The position numbers and the translations under genes were made by a program. DNA of 9,629 bases from an uncultured Eubacterium sp. GTDB lineage: Bacteria > Bacillota > Clostridia > Peptostreptococcales > Anaerovoracaceae. Below the pieces are notes generated by a model. It worked only from the letters and a program-made list of their open reading frames with translations, was not told the origin of the DNA and made no database searches. Below are positions 1-6,622 of the stretch, one piece after another; positions within the stretch are counted from its first letter, which is position 1; each line of letters starts with the position of its first letter. The stretch lies in assembly GCA_937900695.1 (NCBI GenBank), contig CALCFD010000044.1, forward strand, positions 1 through 9,629. Direction: 5' to 3'.

Positions 1-53
1 AGGCAGTTAAAAACTGTCTCGCTAATAAAGTCTAACTTTTTGGGGTCACCTCA
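1..53. mobile_element. Terminal fragment of an IS3-family-like insertion sequence
   Basis: Read on the minus strand from position 53 outward, the sequence begins TGAGGTGACCCCAAAAAG and continues TTAGAC. A terminal TG followed by an ACCCCAAAAAGTTAGAC-like run is, from memory, typical of the ends of IS3-family (IS150-group) elements. Just inside lies a hairpin at 1-19 (AGGCAGTT, AAA, AACTGTCT, with one G-U pair), the kind of structure found near IS ends. The rest of the element, its transposase and the other terminal repeat lie outside the window, so target duplication cannot be tested. The element abuts the 3' end of asnB without entering it. The family call rests on the terminal motif only. 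Confidence 0.55.
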
Positions 54-77
54 ATGCTCCCTGATATATCCACATAT

Positions 78-1817
78 TTACTTATCCAAGATAAAGAAAA
101 CCTTATACCAAACTAAAAATGCATAGATTAAATAAATCTTTTCTCCATTATCTGCATTGCCTTTAAAGTGATCATCTAAAAGATCTATTATGGCATCTGT
201 TTTAAAAAACTCTGACACAAACTCTTCACTAAAAAATTCCTTAACTTTTAGATACCATTTTTCTTCCTTTAGCCAAGTACCAAATGGTACAGAAAATTTA
301 TTTTTTGGCTTATGCTCTAAGTTTTCTGAAATAATTTCTTCAGATGCAACTCTTAAAGCATATTTAGTACTTTCGCCATTTATTTTACATACCTCAGGAA
401 GAGACTCACATACTTTTATAACTTCTTTATCTAAAAACGGATTACGACCTTCAATACAATGTGCATTAGCCATTTTATCAGCCTTAAGAAGCACATCGTT
501 TGGAAGTCTTAAAACAATATCAAGATACTGTTGCTTAGAAACATTATCAAGATCTTTGACTTCGTCATAATACTTTTTAGCGATTTCAAAAGCAGTAGTT
601 CCATTCTTATATAAATCTGTTAAAACTGTATTAGCCTCTAAGTCATCAAAAACACATTGATGCCCAAAGTACCATTGCTCTACAGGCTTGTTATTTTTAT
701 ATCCCTCAAGATACTCATCATATCCTGCAAATACCTCATCAGCACCTTCGCCTGATAAAACTACTGTTACATGCCCCTTTGCAAGCATTGATAAGCAGTA
801 ATTTGATACAGCAGATGGATCTCCATAAGGCTCATCACAGTGATACTGTATTGTTTCCATAATATCAAAAAATTCCTCTGCAGTAATAACTCTGCTTATA
901 TTTTCAGCACCTAAAATTTTTGAATACTCTTTAGCATGCTCTATCGCTTCTAAATCTCCACCCTCATAAGCAACTGTAAAAGTCATAGCAGGCTTAAGAT
1001 CCTTTGTAATATAAGCCGAATCTATACGTCCTGATAAAAATGAACCAACACCTACATCAGCACCTGCATGAAAATTAACCGAATTATCCATAATATCATT
1101 AATTTCCTTTAAAGAAGCCTTCATATCCTTTAAGGTATCAGGAGCGAAGTTTATACTCGCATATCTTTCAATATCCATCTGGCCATCCTTCCATGTAAAA
1201 TAATGACCTGGTCTTAGCTTATATACTCCCTTAAAAAATGTTTCTTCACTTGCACCATATCCAAATGTCATGTAAGACTTAAGTGCATCTTTATTTAATT
1301 CCTTTTTAAATGAAGGATGCTCTATAAAGCTCTTAATTTCAGAACCGTATAAAAATGCATCACCATTATTCATATAGTAAAATGGTTTTATTCCAAACAT
1401 ATCACGAGCACCAAATAGTTCACGCTTCTCAATATCCCAAATAATAAAACCAAACATTCCTCTAAACTTTTTTACTACATCCTTGCCATACTCTTCATAA
1501 CCATGAACTATAACTTCAGAGTCAGTATTAGTCTTAAATATATGTCCTTTAGCTATAAGATCTTCTCTAATTTCCTTATAGTTATAAATTTCACCATTAA
1601 ATGTTAGTACTAAATTTCCTGTTTCGTTATATAGTGGCTGGCTACCACCTTCAAGGTCAATTATACTTAATCGCCTAAAACCGATAGCTGCACGCTTACC
1701 AATAAATGTTCCACCACTATTAGGACCTCTATGGTGAATTCTCTCCATCATATTATGAAGGATTTCAGTTTTTTCTTCCTTATTTCTGTTATCAATAAAT
1801 CCAACAATTCCGCACAT
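78..1817 (-). CDS. asnB: Asparagine synthetase (glutamine-hydrolysing), divergent AsnB paralogue
   Basis: The family makes asparagine from aspartate, ATP and glutamine in the cytoplasm. The 579-residue protein has an N-terminal class II glutaminase domain: Cys2 is the nucleophile after Met removal, with HRGPN at 29-33, Arg49, NGE at 74-76 and Asp99 all in the expected places. The synthetase domain follows, with SGRIDSA at 262-268, DEPYGDPSA at 328-336, LSGEGADEVFAGY at 354-366, and ADKM then PFLD towards the C-terminus. The length is normal and the end (FLVWYK...) looks natural. Oddities: the ATP-pyrophosphatase loop SGGxDSS reads SGRIDSA; the usual RGPD is RGPN; the usual E-x-RVPFLD reads EGRNPFLD. 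The start has AAAGGA 8 bases upstream. It is last in the glnS operon, 38 bases after the lipoprotein gene. It may be a working paralogue with altered activity or one losing ATP chemistry. The family assignment is firm; activity is uncertain. Confidence 0.9.
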   Translation of the reverse strand: MCGIVGFIDNRNKEEKTEILHNMMERIHHRGPNSGGTFIGKRAAIGFRRLSIIDLEGGSQPLYNETGNLVLTFNGEIYNYKEIREDLIAKGHIFKTNTDSEVIVHGYEEYGKDVVKKFRGMFGFIIWDIEKRELFGARDMFGIKPFYYMNNGDAFLYGSEIKSFIEHPSFKKELNKDALKSYMTFGYGASEETFFKGVYKLRPGHYFTWKDGQMDIERYASINFAPDTLKDMKASLKEINDIMDNSVNFHAGADVGVGSFLSGRIDSAYITKDLKPAMTFTVAYEGGDLEAIEHAKEYSKILGAENISRVITAEEFFDIMETIQYHCDEPYGDPSAVSNYCLSMLAKGHVTVVLSGEGADEVFAGYDEYLEGYKNNKPVEQWYFGHQCVFDDLEANTVLTDLYKNGTTAFEIAKKYYDEVKDLDNVSKQQYLDIVLRLPNDVLLKADKMANAHCIEGRNPFLDKEVIKVCESLPEVCKINGESTKYALRVASEEIISENLEHKPKNKFSVPFGTWLKEEKWYLKVKEFFSEEFVSEFFKTDAIIDLLDDHFKGNADNGEKIYLIYAFLVWYKVFFILDK

Positions 1818-1832
1818 CTCATTTTCCTTTCC

Positions 1833-1854
1833 CCTAAACTAAATTTAGCTTAGG
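1833..1854 (-). promoter_or_regulatory. Intercistronic stem-loop between lipoprotein gene and asnB
   Basis: A 22-bp near-perfect palindrome starts one base after the lipoprotein stop codon. Its core is CTAAATTTAG and its ends are CCTAA/TTAGG. The single mismatch (1838/1849) becomes a G-U wobble in minus-strand RNA, so the transcript folds better than the DNA sequence suggests. No U-run follows, so it is unlikely to be a full terminator. The asnB ribosome binding region starts at the foot of the stem. It could be an mRNA-processing or stability element, a control on asnB translation, or a protein-binding palindrome. Confidence 0.5.
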
Positions 1855-1855
1855 T

Positions 1856-2878
1856 TTATTTAGTGTAATAATAGTCGGATGGCACTTCTCCTCCGATTGC
1901 ATTATTATTATGCTCCTGCATAACTTTATTGAATTTTTTAATTAAGCTTATACCTCTATTACTATTATTATAGCAAACAAGTTTTGCTTTTGTTGTCTTT
2001 TGCGCTTCCTCTAGACTATCTGCCATATCATCTAACACAACCTGGATTTCATCTCCTCTCTTTGAAATAAAATCCTTATTCACTATCAAAATATATCCAG
2101 GTATATCACTTTTAAAGTTTTCCTGCCATAGTGAGTTTAAATCAAATAATTCTTTTAAGTCCTTATTATCTTTTTCAATTGCATCTAATGTAGCATTATC
2201 AGCTAGTATACGTACTGGGCTTGCAGTCGCTATATCCTTAAGAGCATCCTTTTCCTGCCAATCTAAATTATTACTGTATAATGTTCTGCCATTTGCATTC
2301 ATTAAAGCTCTTAAGACTTCTTCACTCATTTCAAGAGGTTCTTCCATCTCAATTTCCTCAGCATCAGAAGCCTCCTCAGCCTCTTCGCCTTCTGCTACTG
2401 CTTTAGATTCTTCTTGCTCTGATTTTTCTTCCTCATCCATTTCATCTTCTTCATCTAATGCATAAATTCTTTTGCCACTTAGATAAGCCAGTGTAGGATC
2501 TTCTTCGCCCCCATAGCCTGTAGCATCTAGCTTCCACTGTCCCAGTGAAACAGTAGTAACCGCTCTAAAATTATCCTTTTGATTATATAATTTAGCAGCT
2601 TCAATTGGAGTTAATACAGCAAAATCAAACTCTCCATCTACTACGGCTTCTTTAACATCAACAGTATCATCTACTTTAGATACCTTATAATCACCAGGAA
2701 GCTTTGATACTATATCACTTGGTACTCCTTTTGCAGCAACAATTTTAACATTGCCACTTAAGCTAGCTTCTTTTGTAGCTTCTTCGCTTTTTTTATCATC
2801 GCCGCCACATGAAACAAGCATGCTAACACAGAGCATCAGAGATAAAGCAAAAGCTCCCATCTTTTTTAAACTCTTCAT
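1856..2878 (-). CDS. Orphan lipoprotein, NMT1/THI5-like substrate-binding protein with acidic insertion
   Basis: This is an exported, lipid-anchored protein of 340 residues resembling ABC-importer receptors. I place the start at ATG 2878: the upstream in-frame GTG at 2899 would make AAGGAG (2885-2890) coding, whereas that motif sits 6 bases before this ATG. The signal peptide ends in lipobox LVSC with Cys24. Mature features match the NMT1/THI5-like family: a GEFDFAVLTPIEAAKLYN segment, LSGKRIYALD, and a C-terminal IGGEVPSDYYY. Where related proteins have a short glycine-rich loop after the IY strand, this one has about 46 residues dominated by Glu and Asp (residues 142-187). No permease or ATPase is adjacent, so a partner, if any, lies elsewhere. 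It sits between a TM1266-family gene and asnB. The ligand is unknown. The family call comes from remembered motifs and is moderately secure. Confidence 0.75.
   Translation of the reverse strand: MKSLKKMGAFALSLMLCVSMLVSCGGDDKKSEEATKEASLSGNVKIVAAKGVPSDIVSKLPGDYKVSKVDDTVDVKEAVVDGEFDFAVLTPIEAAKLYNQKDNFRAVTTVSLGQWKLDATGYGGEEDPTLAYLSGKRIYALDEEDEMDEEEKSEQEESKAVAEGEEAEEASDAEEIEMEEPLEMSEEVLRALMNANGRTLYSNNLDWQEKDALKDIATASPVRILADNATLDAIEKDNKDLKELFDLNSLWQENFKSDIPGYILIVNKDFISKRGDEIQVVLDDMADSLEEAQKTTKAKLVCYNNSNRGISLIKKFNKVMQEHNNNAIGGEVPSDYYYTK
2318..2455 (-). other. Region encoding a low-complexity acidic insertion
   Basis: About 46 residues of the lipoprotein consist mainly of Glu and Asp with some Ala, Ser and Met, and almost no hydrophobic or basic residues. 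The DNA is correspondingly rich in short TTC/CTC/CAT-type repeats on the plus strand. The reading frame stays open through the segment and resumes recognisable family sequence (LRALMNANG) afterwards, so this is an in-frame insertion or loop expansion and not a frameshift. It lies where the ligand-contacting loop is expected. Confidence 0.8.
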
Positions 2879-2884
2879 AGTTTT

Positions 2885-2890
2885 CTCCTT
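2885..2890 (-). promoter_or_regulatory. Ribosome binding site deciding the lipoprotein start
   Basis: AAGGAG lies 6 bases before ATG 2878. It would be inside the coding region if the upstream GTG at 2899 were the start, so the shorter 340-residue protein beginning MKSLKK is preferred. That version also begins directly with the basic n-region of the signal peptide. Confidence 0.85.
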
Positions 2891-2907
2891 ATTATTCACA
2901 AATACAA

Positions 2908-3174
2908 CTAAGCCTTAGAATAAACTGTCTTGGTGCTAACACCATCAATAGCTCCTAATTTTCCCGATAAGGCACTTATAATATCATTTGGAGCATCAAT
3001 TGCCACACTTATAATCGATATTTTTTTCTTAGTATAAGGCACTCCCATCCTGCCTACAATATATTTGCTGTACTCATGAAGTAAGCCATTGAGTCTATCA
3101 ATGGCCACATCATCAACATTTATACTATCAACGATAATGCCTATAAGTGCTACCCTTGTATCATTATTCAACAT
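2908..3174 (-). CDS. TM1266-family putative iron-only hydrogenase system regulator
   Basis: This is an 88-residue soluble protein of the small family named after Thermotoga TM1266, which has a ferredoxin-like (NikR C-terminal/ACT-like) fold without a DNA-binding domain. In many anaerobes the family is found beside [FeFe]-hydrogenase maturation genes, and its role is inferred from that neighbourhood. Visible family features are RVALIGIIV near the N-terminus, a central LLHEYSKYIVGRMGVPY, then ISIISVAIDAPNDIISALSGKLG and a final GVSTKTVYSK. The length matches the family. The start has AGAGGCG 5 bases upstream. It lies 23 bases after comEB and 29 bases before the lipoprotein start, so it is co-transcribed. 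No hydrogenase or hydE/F/G gene is in the window. The fold suggests small-molecule sensing or oligomeric regulation; the ligand is unknown. Confidence 0.85.
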   Translation of the reverse strand: MLNNDTRVALIGIIVDSINVDDVAIDRLNGLLHEYSKYIVGRMGVPYTKKKISIISVAIDAPNDIISALSGKLGAIDGVSTKTVYSKA

Positions 3175-3197
3175 AATTCGCCTCTTTTTAGTATTAA

Positions 3198-3650
3198 TTA
3201 ATCCTTATTTAACATTTCAATTTCTAGGTTGGCTTCCTTAACCATGTCCTCAGACATTTTGTCTGGATACCCATTTCTAACCACAATTCTGCCAATACCT
3301 GCATTAATAATCATCTTTGCACAGATAATACATGGCTGATGAGTAACATAAATTGTTGCTCCCTCAATACTTTGGCCCAAAGTTGCTGCCTGTATAATCG
3401 CATTTTGTTCCGCATGAAGTGCTCTACAAAGCTCGTGTCTTTCTCCTGAAGGGATTCCAAGCTTTTCTCTATAACAGCCACCTAGCTCTTCACAATGTGG
3501 CAGTCCTTTTGGTGCTCCATTGTAACCTGTTGCAATTATATGCTTATCCTTTACTATAATTGCTCCAACCTGTCTTCTTAGGCATGTTGATCTTTTAGCA
3601 GTAAGCTCTGCCATCTGCATAAAATATTCATCCCAGCTTGGTCTATTCAT
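3198..3650 (-). CDS. comEB: Deoxycytidylate (dCMP) deaminase, ComEB type
   Basis: This zinc enzyme converts dCMP to dUMP, feeding thymidylate synthesis in the cytoplasm. The 150-residue protein carries the cytidine/deoxycytidylate deaminase signature: HAE at 79-81 (zinc ligand His79, proton-shuttle Glu81) and PCIIC at 106-110 (zinc ligands Cys107 and Cys110). GYNGAPKG at 42-49 matches the substrate-binding segment of dCMP deaminases, and several extra Cys and His residues (Cys23, Cys53, Cys59, His72) resemble the second metal site of some members. The length is normal. The start is supported by a GGGGTGAG stretch about 4 bases upstream. It follows truA by 17 bases. The name ComEB comes from the Bacillus competence locus, but no competence gene is adjacent here, so the housekeeping pyrimidine role is the better reading. 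Confidence 0.93.
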   Translation of the reverse strand: MNRPSWDEYFMQMAELTAKRSTCLRRQVGAIIVKDKHIIATGYNGAPKGLPHCEELGGCYREKLGIPSGERHELCRALHAEQNAIIQAATLGQSIEGATIYVTHQPCIICAKMIINAGIGRIVVRNGYPDKMSEDMVKEANLEIEMLNKD

Positions 3651-3667
3651 ATTCTCACCCCAATTTC

Positions 3668-4528
3668 TTAATAATAAATTTCCTGTAAATACAATCCCTG
3701 CGGAGGTGCTGTGTGACCAGCCCTCTGTCTGTCTTGGCTTTCTATAATTTCCTTAATCTCATCTGGCTTAATCTTGCCAAGACCCACATCTACAAGAGTT
3801 CCAGTGATTATTCTCACCATGTTATATAAAAATCCATCGCCTGTAATTTCAATATACATATCTCTTGGTGCAAACCACTTTTCATCTTTGATAGTAAAAT
3901 CTTCACCACCGATAAAATTTTCATCCATTTGGCTTCCTATTTTATCAATGGACTCTTCTTTGCCACATCTTGCGATATTCACCGAGTCGCTACAGCTTAA
4001 CTTAAGCTCTGTTATAGTCCTTACAGTAGTTTCACGTTCCTGGCCGCCTGCTGCCTCAAAACACTTAAAATCATGAGTTCCTACTATATGCTTAGCAGCT
4101 TTTTGCATAGCTTCAAAATCAAGCTCTCTATCTACAAAGTAGCAATAATTTCTTAAAAATGGATTTTTCTCTCTGCCGTTGTGTATCTTGTATCTATATG
4201 TTTTGCCCTTACAATCAAATCTTGCATGAAATCCTAAAGGCACCTGTGTAACTTCAATAATCTGTACAGCAGGATCAAGCAAATTATTTGCAGCCCTCAT
4301 AATATTTTCAGTAGGAATGGCAAATTCTCCTAAAAAGCTAGCCTGCTGTCCGAAGGCGTGTACTCCTGCATCAGTTCTACTTGTACCGTTAATCTGAATA
4401 TCATCGGCACAAAGGATGCTAAGCACCCTTTCTACCTCACCTTGAACAGTTGGCACATTTGGTTGTCTTTGCCAACCACTAAAATTTGTCCCATCATATT
4501 TTATTTTAAGTAAAATATTTCTAATCAT
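3668..4528 (-). CDS. truA: tRNA pseudouridine(38-40) synthase TruA
   Basis: TruA isomerises uridines 38, 39 and 40 in the anticodon arm of many tRNAs. The catalytic Asp53 is in GTSRTDAGVHA (48-58); KIKYDGTNFSGWQRQ at 8-22 and GDGFLYNMVRI at 230-240 are further family hallmarks, and the C-terminal AGHTAPPQGLYL is typical. At 286 residues it is longer than most TruA proteins (about 245-265). The surplus lies between a strand ending near residue 178 and the MYIEITGDGF strand, roughly residues 180-222. That segment is polar and contains two Cys. The start lies 4 bases after the upstream gene's stop, with AAGG only 2 bases from the ATG, so translation is probably coupled to the yhbY-like gene. The catalytic core is intact. 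Confidence 0.96.
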   Translation of the reverse strand: MIRNILLKIKYDGTNFSGWQRQPNVPTVQGEVERVLSILCADDIQINGTSRTDAGVHAFGQQASFLGEFAIPTENIMRAANNLLDPAVQIIEVTQVPLGFHARFDCKGKTYRYKIHNGREKNPFLRNYCYFVDRELDFEAMQKAAKHIVGTHDFKCFEAAGGQERETTVRTITELKLSCSDSVNIARCGKEESIDKIGSQMDENFIGGEDFTIKDEKWFAPRDMYIEITGDGFLYNMVRIITGTLVDVGLGKIKPDEIKEIIESQDRQRAGHTAPPQGLYLQEIYY

Positions 4529-4532
4529 AACC

Positions 4533-4820
4533 TTATAATTCTATTTTTTTATTATCTTTTGATTCTCTATACAAAGTAAACTTTCTTCCAATAGCCTGCA
4601 CAAACTCAGCATTTAGCTCCTGTGCCAATTCATTAGCAATTTCCTTTGCTTTTAAATCACAGCCTTCCTGAATTTTAACTTTAACAAGTTCTCTTGATTC
4701 AAAACCTGTTTCAAGCTCCTTCTTAATGTTTTCAGTAAGCCCTGCCTTACCTAAAAATACTGTAGGCTCAAGATCATGAGCCAGCTTTTTTAGATAACTT
4801 CTCTGTTTTCCTGTTAACAT
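4533..4820 (-). CDS. YhbY-family (CRM domain) RNA-binding protein
   Basis: A single CRS1/YhbY (CRM) domain protein of 95 residues. Bacterial members bind pre-50S ribosomal particles and are thought to help large-subunit assembly. The opening LTGKQRSYLKKLAHDLEP and the GxxG RNA-binding loop GKAG at 24-27, followed by LTENI, are diagnostic. The next part (ELVKVKIQEGCDL, then EFVQAIGRKFTLYRES) fits the rest of the domain. Length equals the family norm. GGGAG sits about 9 bases before the ATG. It is 16 bases after glnS and 4 bases before truA, a neighbourhood consistent with translation and RNA maturation. The assignment is secure; the exact ribosomal target is known only from other species. Confidence 0.93.
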   Translation of the reverse strand: MLTGKQRSYLKKLAHDLEPTVFLGKAGLTENIKKELETGFESRELVKVKIQEGCDLKAKEIANELAQELNAEFVQAIGRKFTLYRESKDNKKIEL

Positions 4821-4836
4821 CTATATCTTCTCCCTA

Positions 4837-6486
4837 TTATTTCTTAATCTTAAAGCTGCTCTTTAGATCAACAATTCTATTAAATACTTTTTCAGTATCT
4901 GTAGTTAGCTTTTCATCAGCAACATAATAACCGTGTCTAAAGAACTGGAATCTTTCACCAGGTTTTGCTTCCGTTAGTTTTGGTTCAGCATATCCATAAG
5001 TTTCTACTAATGAGTCTGGATTAAATACATCATTTCCTTCTTCATCCTTAACTAGTAGATATCCATAGTTTCTAATCTTAACCTTAACTGCAGTCTTAGC
5101 ATCTACCCAATGGATAGTTCCCTTAACCTTACGTCCCTCAAATCCGCTACCGCTTCTTGTCTCAGGATCATATGTACAATGTAGCTCCTTGATAGAACCA
5201 TCATCATTTTTAACAACTTCATCACATGTGATAAAGTATGCACCCTTGAAACGAACTTCATTTCCTGGGAATAATCTAAAATACTTCTTAACTGGAACTT
5301 CCATAAAATCAGCACCATCAATCCATAATTCCCTTGAAAATGGCACCATTCTGTTGCCAAGCTCTTCATTATTTCTGTTGTTTTCCATCTCCATTTCTTC
5401 AGTCATATCTTCAGGATAATTTGTGATAATAACCTTAATAGGATCTTCAACAACATTTCTTGATTCAACTTTATTTTGTAAATCATCACGAACGCAATAC
5501 TCTAATAAGCCAACATCTACAAGTGAGTTTGATTTAGCAACACCAATACGTTCGCAAAAATCTCTAACTGATTCAGGTGTATATCCTCTTCTTCTAATAC
5601 CTGCAATAGTTGGCATACGTGGATCATCCCATCCATCTACAATACCTTCGTCAACTAACTTCTTAAGATGTCTCTTAGACATAATCATATTTGTAATGTT
5701 AAGTCTAGCAAACTCAATCTGCTGTGGTGGAGTTGGCCACTTACCAACTTCATTTAATGTCCATTCATAAAGTGGTCTATGATCTTCAAACTCTAATGTG
5801 CAAATAGAGTGAGTAATACCTTCGATCGCATCTTCAATCGGATGAGCGAAGTCATACATAGGATAGATACACCATTTATCTCCTGTATTGTGATGAGTAG
5901 CATGAGCAATACGATAAATAACTGGATCTCTCATGTTGATGTTAGGAGATGACATATCAATCTTAGCTCTTAGCACCTTTTCTCCATCTTTATATTTACC
6001 TTCTCTCATCTCTTCAAATAGCTTTAAGTTTTCTTCAACAGATCTGTTTCTATATGGGCTTTCTTTTCCTGGCTCTTTTAAAGTTCCTCTGTATTCTTTT
6101 ATTTCCTCTGCAGTTAAGTCATCTACATATGCCTTACCCTTTTTAATTAAAATCACTGCACTTTCATACATTTCATCAAAATAATCTGAAGCCCAAAGTC
6201 TCTTATCCCACTGAAAGCCTAGCCACTTAACATCTTCTTCAATACTATTTACATACTCCATGTCTTCCTTTACAGGATTTGTATCGTCATATCTTAAGTT
6301 GCACTTACCACCATATTTTTCAGCTGTACTAAAATTTAAGCAAATAGATTTAGCATGACCTATGTGAAGATATCCATTTGGTTCTGGTGGAAATCTTGTA
6401 TATACCTTGTCACCATATTTATGGTCTTCTAAATCCTTATCTATAATATTGTGTATAAAGTTTGAACTTTTCATTTCTTCACTCAT
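4837..6486 (-). CDS. glnS: Glutaminyl-tRNA synthetase
   Basis: This class I synthetase charges tRNA(Gln) with glutamine. In the 549-residue protein, PPEPNGYLHIGHAKS carries the HIGH motif (41-44), and MSKR at 269-272 is the KMSKS-equivalent in its GlnRS form. The catalytic region DTNPxKE..EYVNSI and the paired beta-barrel anticodon-binding domain at the C-terminus fit GlnRS and not the discriminating bacterial GluRS. Length is close to E. coli GlnRS (554). A longer reading from TTG 6501 is possible, but GGAGGA (6494-6499) lies inside that extension and 7 bases before ATG 6486, so the ATG is the start. Many Firmicutes make Gln-tRNA by amidation with GatCAB; a true GlnRS means this organism can charge directly. 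It is first in its operon, behind its own promoter. Confidence 0.97.
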   Translation of the reverse strand: MSEEMKSSNFIHNIIDKDLEDHKYGDKVYTRFPPEPNGYLHIGHAKSICLNFSTAEKYGGKCNLRYDDTNPVKEDMEYVNSIEEDVKWLGFQWDKRLWASDYFDEMYESAVILIKKGKAYVDDLTAEEIKEYRGTLKEPGKESPYRNRSVEENLKLFEEMREGKYKDGEKVLRAKIDMSSPNINMRDPVIYRIAHATHHNTGDKWCIYPMYDFAHPIEDAIEGITHSICTLEFEDHRPLYEWTLNEVGKWPTPPQQIEFARLNITNMIMSKRHLKKLVDEGIVDGWDDPRMPTIAGIRRRGYTPESVRDFCERIGVAKSNSLVDVGLLEYCVRDDLQNKVESRNVVEDPIKVIITNYPEDMTEEMEMENNRNNEELGNRMVPFSRELWIDGADFMEVPVKKYFRLFPGNEVRFKGAYFITCDEVVKNDDGSIKELHCTYDPETRSGSGFEGRKVKGTIHWVDAKTAVKVKIRNYGYLLVKDEEGNDVFNPDSLVETYGYAEPKLTEAKPGERFQFFRHGYYVADEKLTTDTEKVFNRIVDLKSSFKIKK

Positions 6487-6493
6487 AGTATCT

Positions 6494-6499
6494 TCCTCC
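6494..6499 (-). promoter_or_regulatory. Ribosome binding site deciding the glnS start
   Basis: GGAGGA sits 7 bases upstream of ATG 6486. It rules against the longer in-frame reading from TTG 6501, which would place the site within codons. Confidence 0.88.
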
Positions 6500-6522
6500 A
6501 AATAATCTTATGTAACTGATTT

Positions 6523-6551
6523 ATTATATCATATTTAGCTTCTTTTGTGCA
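6523..6551 (-). promoter_or_regulatory. Promoter of the glnS operon (extended -10)
   Basis: The -10 is TATAAT (6523-6528), a perfect match, preceded by TGA to give the TGnTATAAT extended form. Seventeen bases upstream, TGCACA (6546-6551) matches the -35 consensus TTGACA at four of six positions, which is adequate with an extended -10. Transcription should begin near 6516, leaving a leader of about 30 bases with no room for an attenuator or T-box. The promoter lies just after the terminator of the preceding unit, which supports separate expression of the two units. Confidence 0.8.
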
Positions 6552-6582
6552 TATTCATGGGTTAAATTGTTGTCATAATACG

Positions 6583-6608
6583 AAAAAAGCAGGAGCAGAT
6601 GCTCCCGC
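6583..6608 (-). terminator. Intrinsic terminator of the amino acid transporter operon
   Basis: In minus-strand RNA the stem GCGGGAGC pairs with GCUCCUGC (one G-U), with a four-base loop, followed directly by six U residues (plus strand A at 6583-6588). It begins 15 bases after the ATPase stop codon. The A-run lies only on the left side of the stem, so it acts in the minus direction. Confidence 0.9.
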
Positions 6609-6622
6609 AGCAATCTCGTAAA

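Noticed and set aside
3774..4076. Plus-strand open frame of 100 codons inside truA, and similar ones inside glnS, asnB and the receptor gene.
   Set aside because: They are antisense shadows of well-supported genes, with no family resemblance and Ser/Ile/Leu-rich composition typical of complementary frames.
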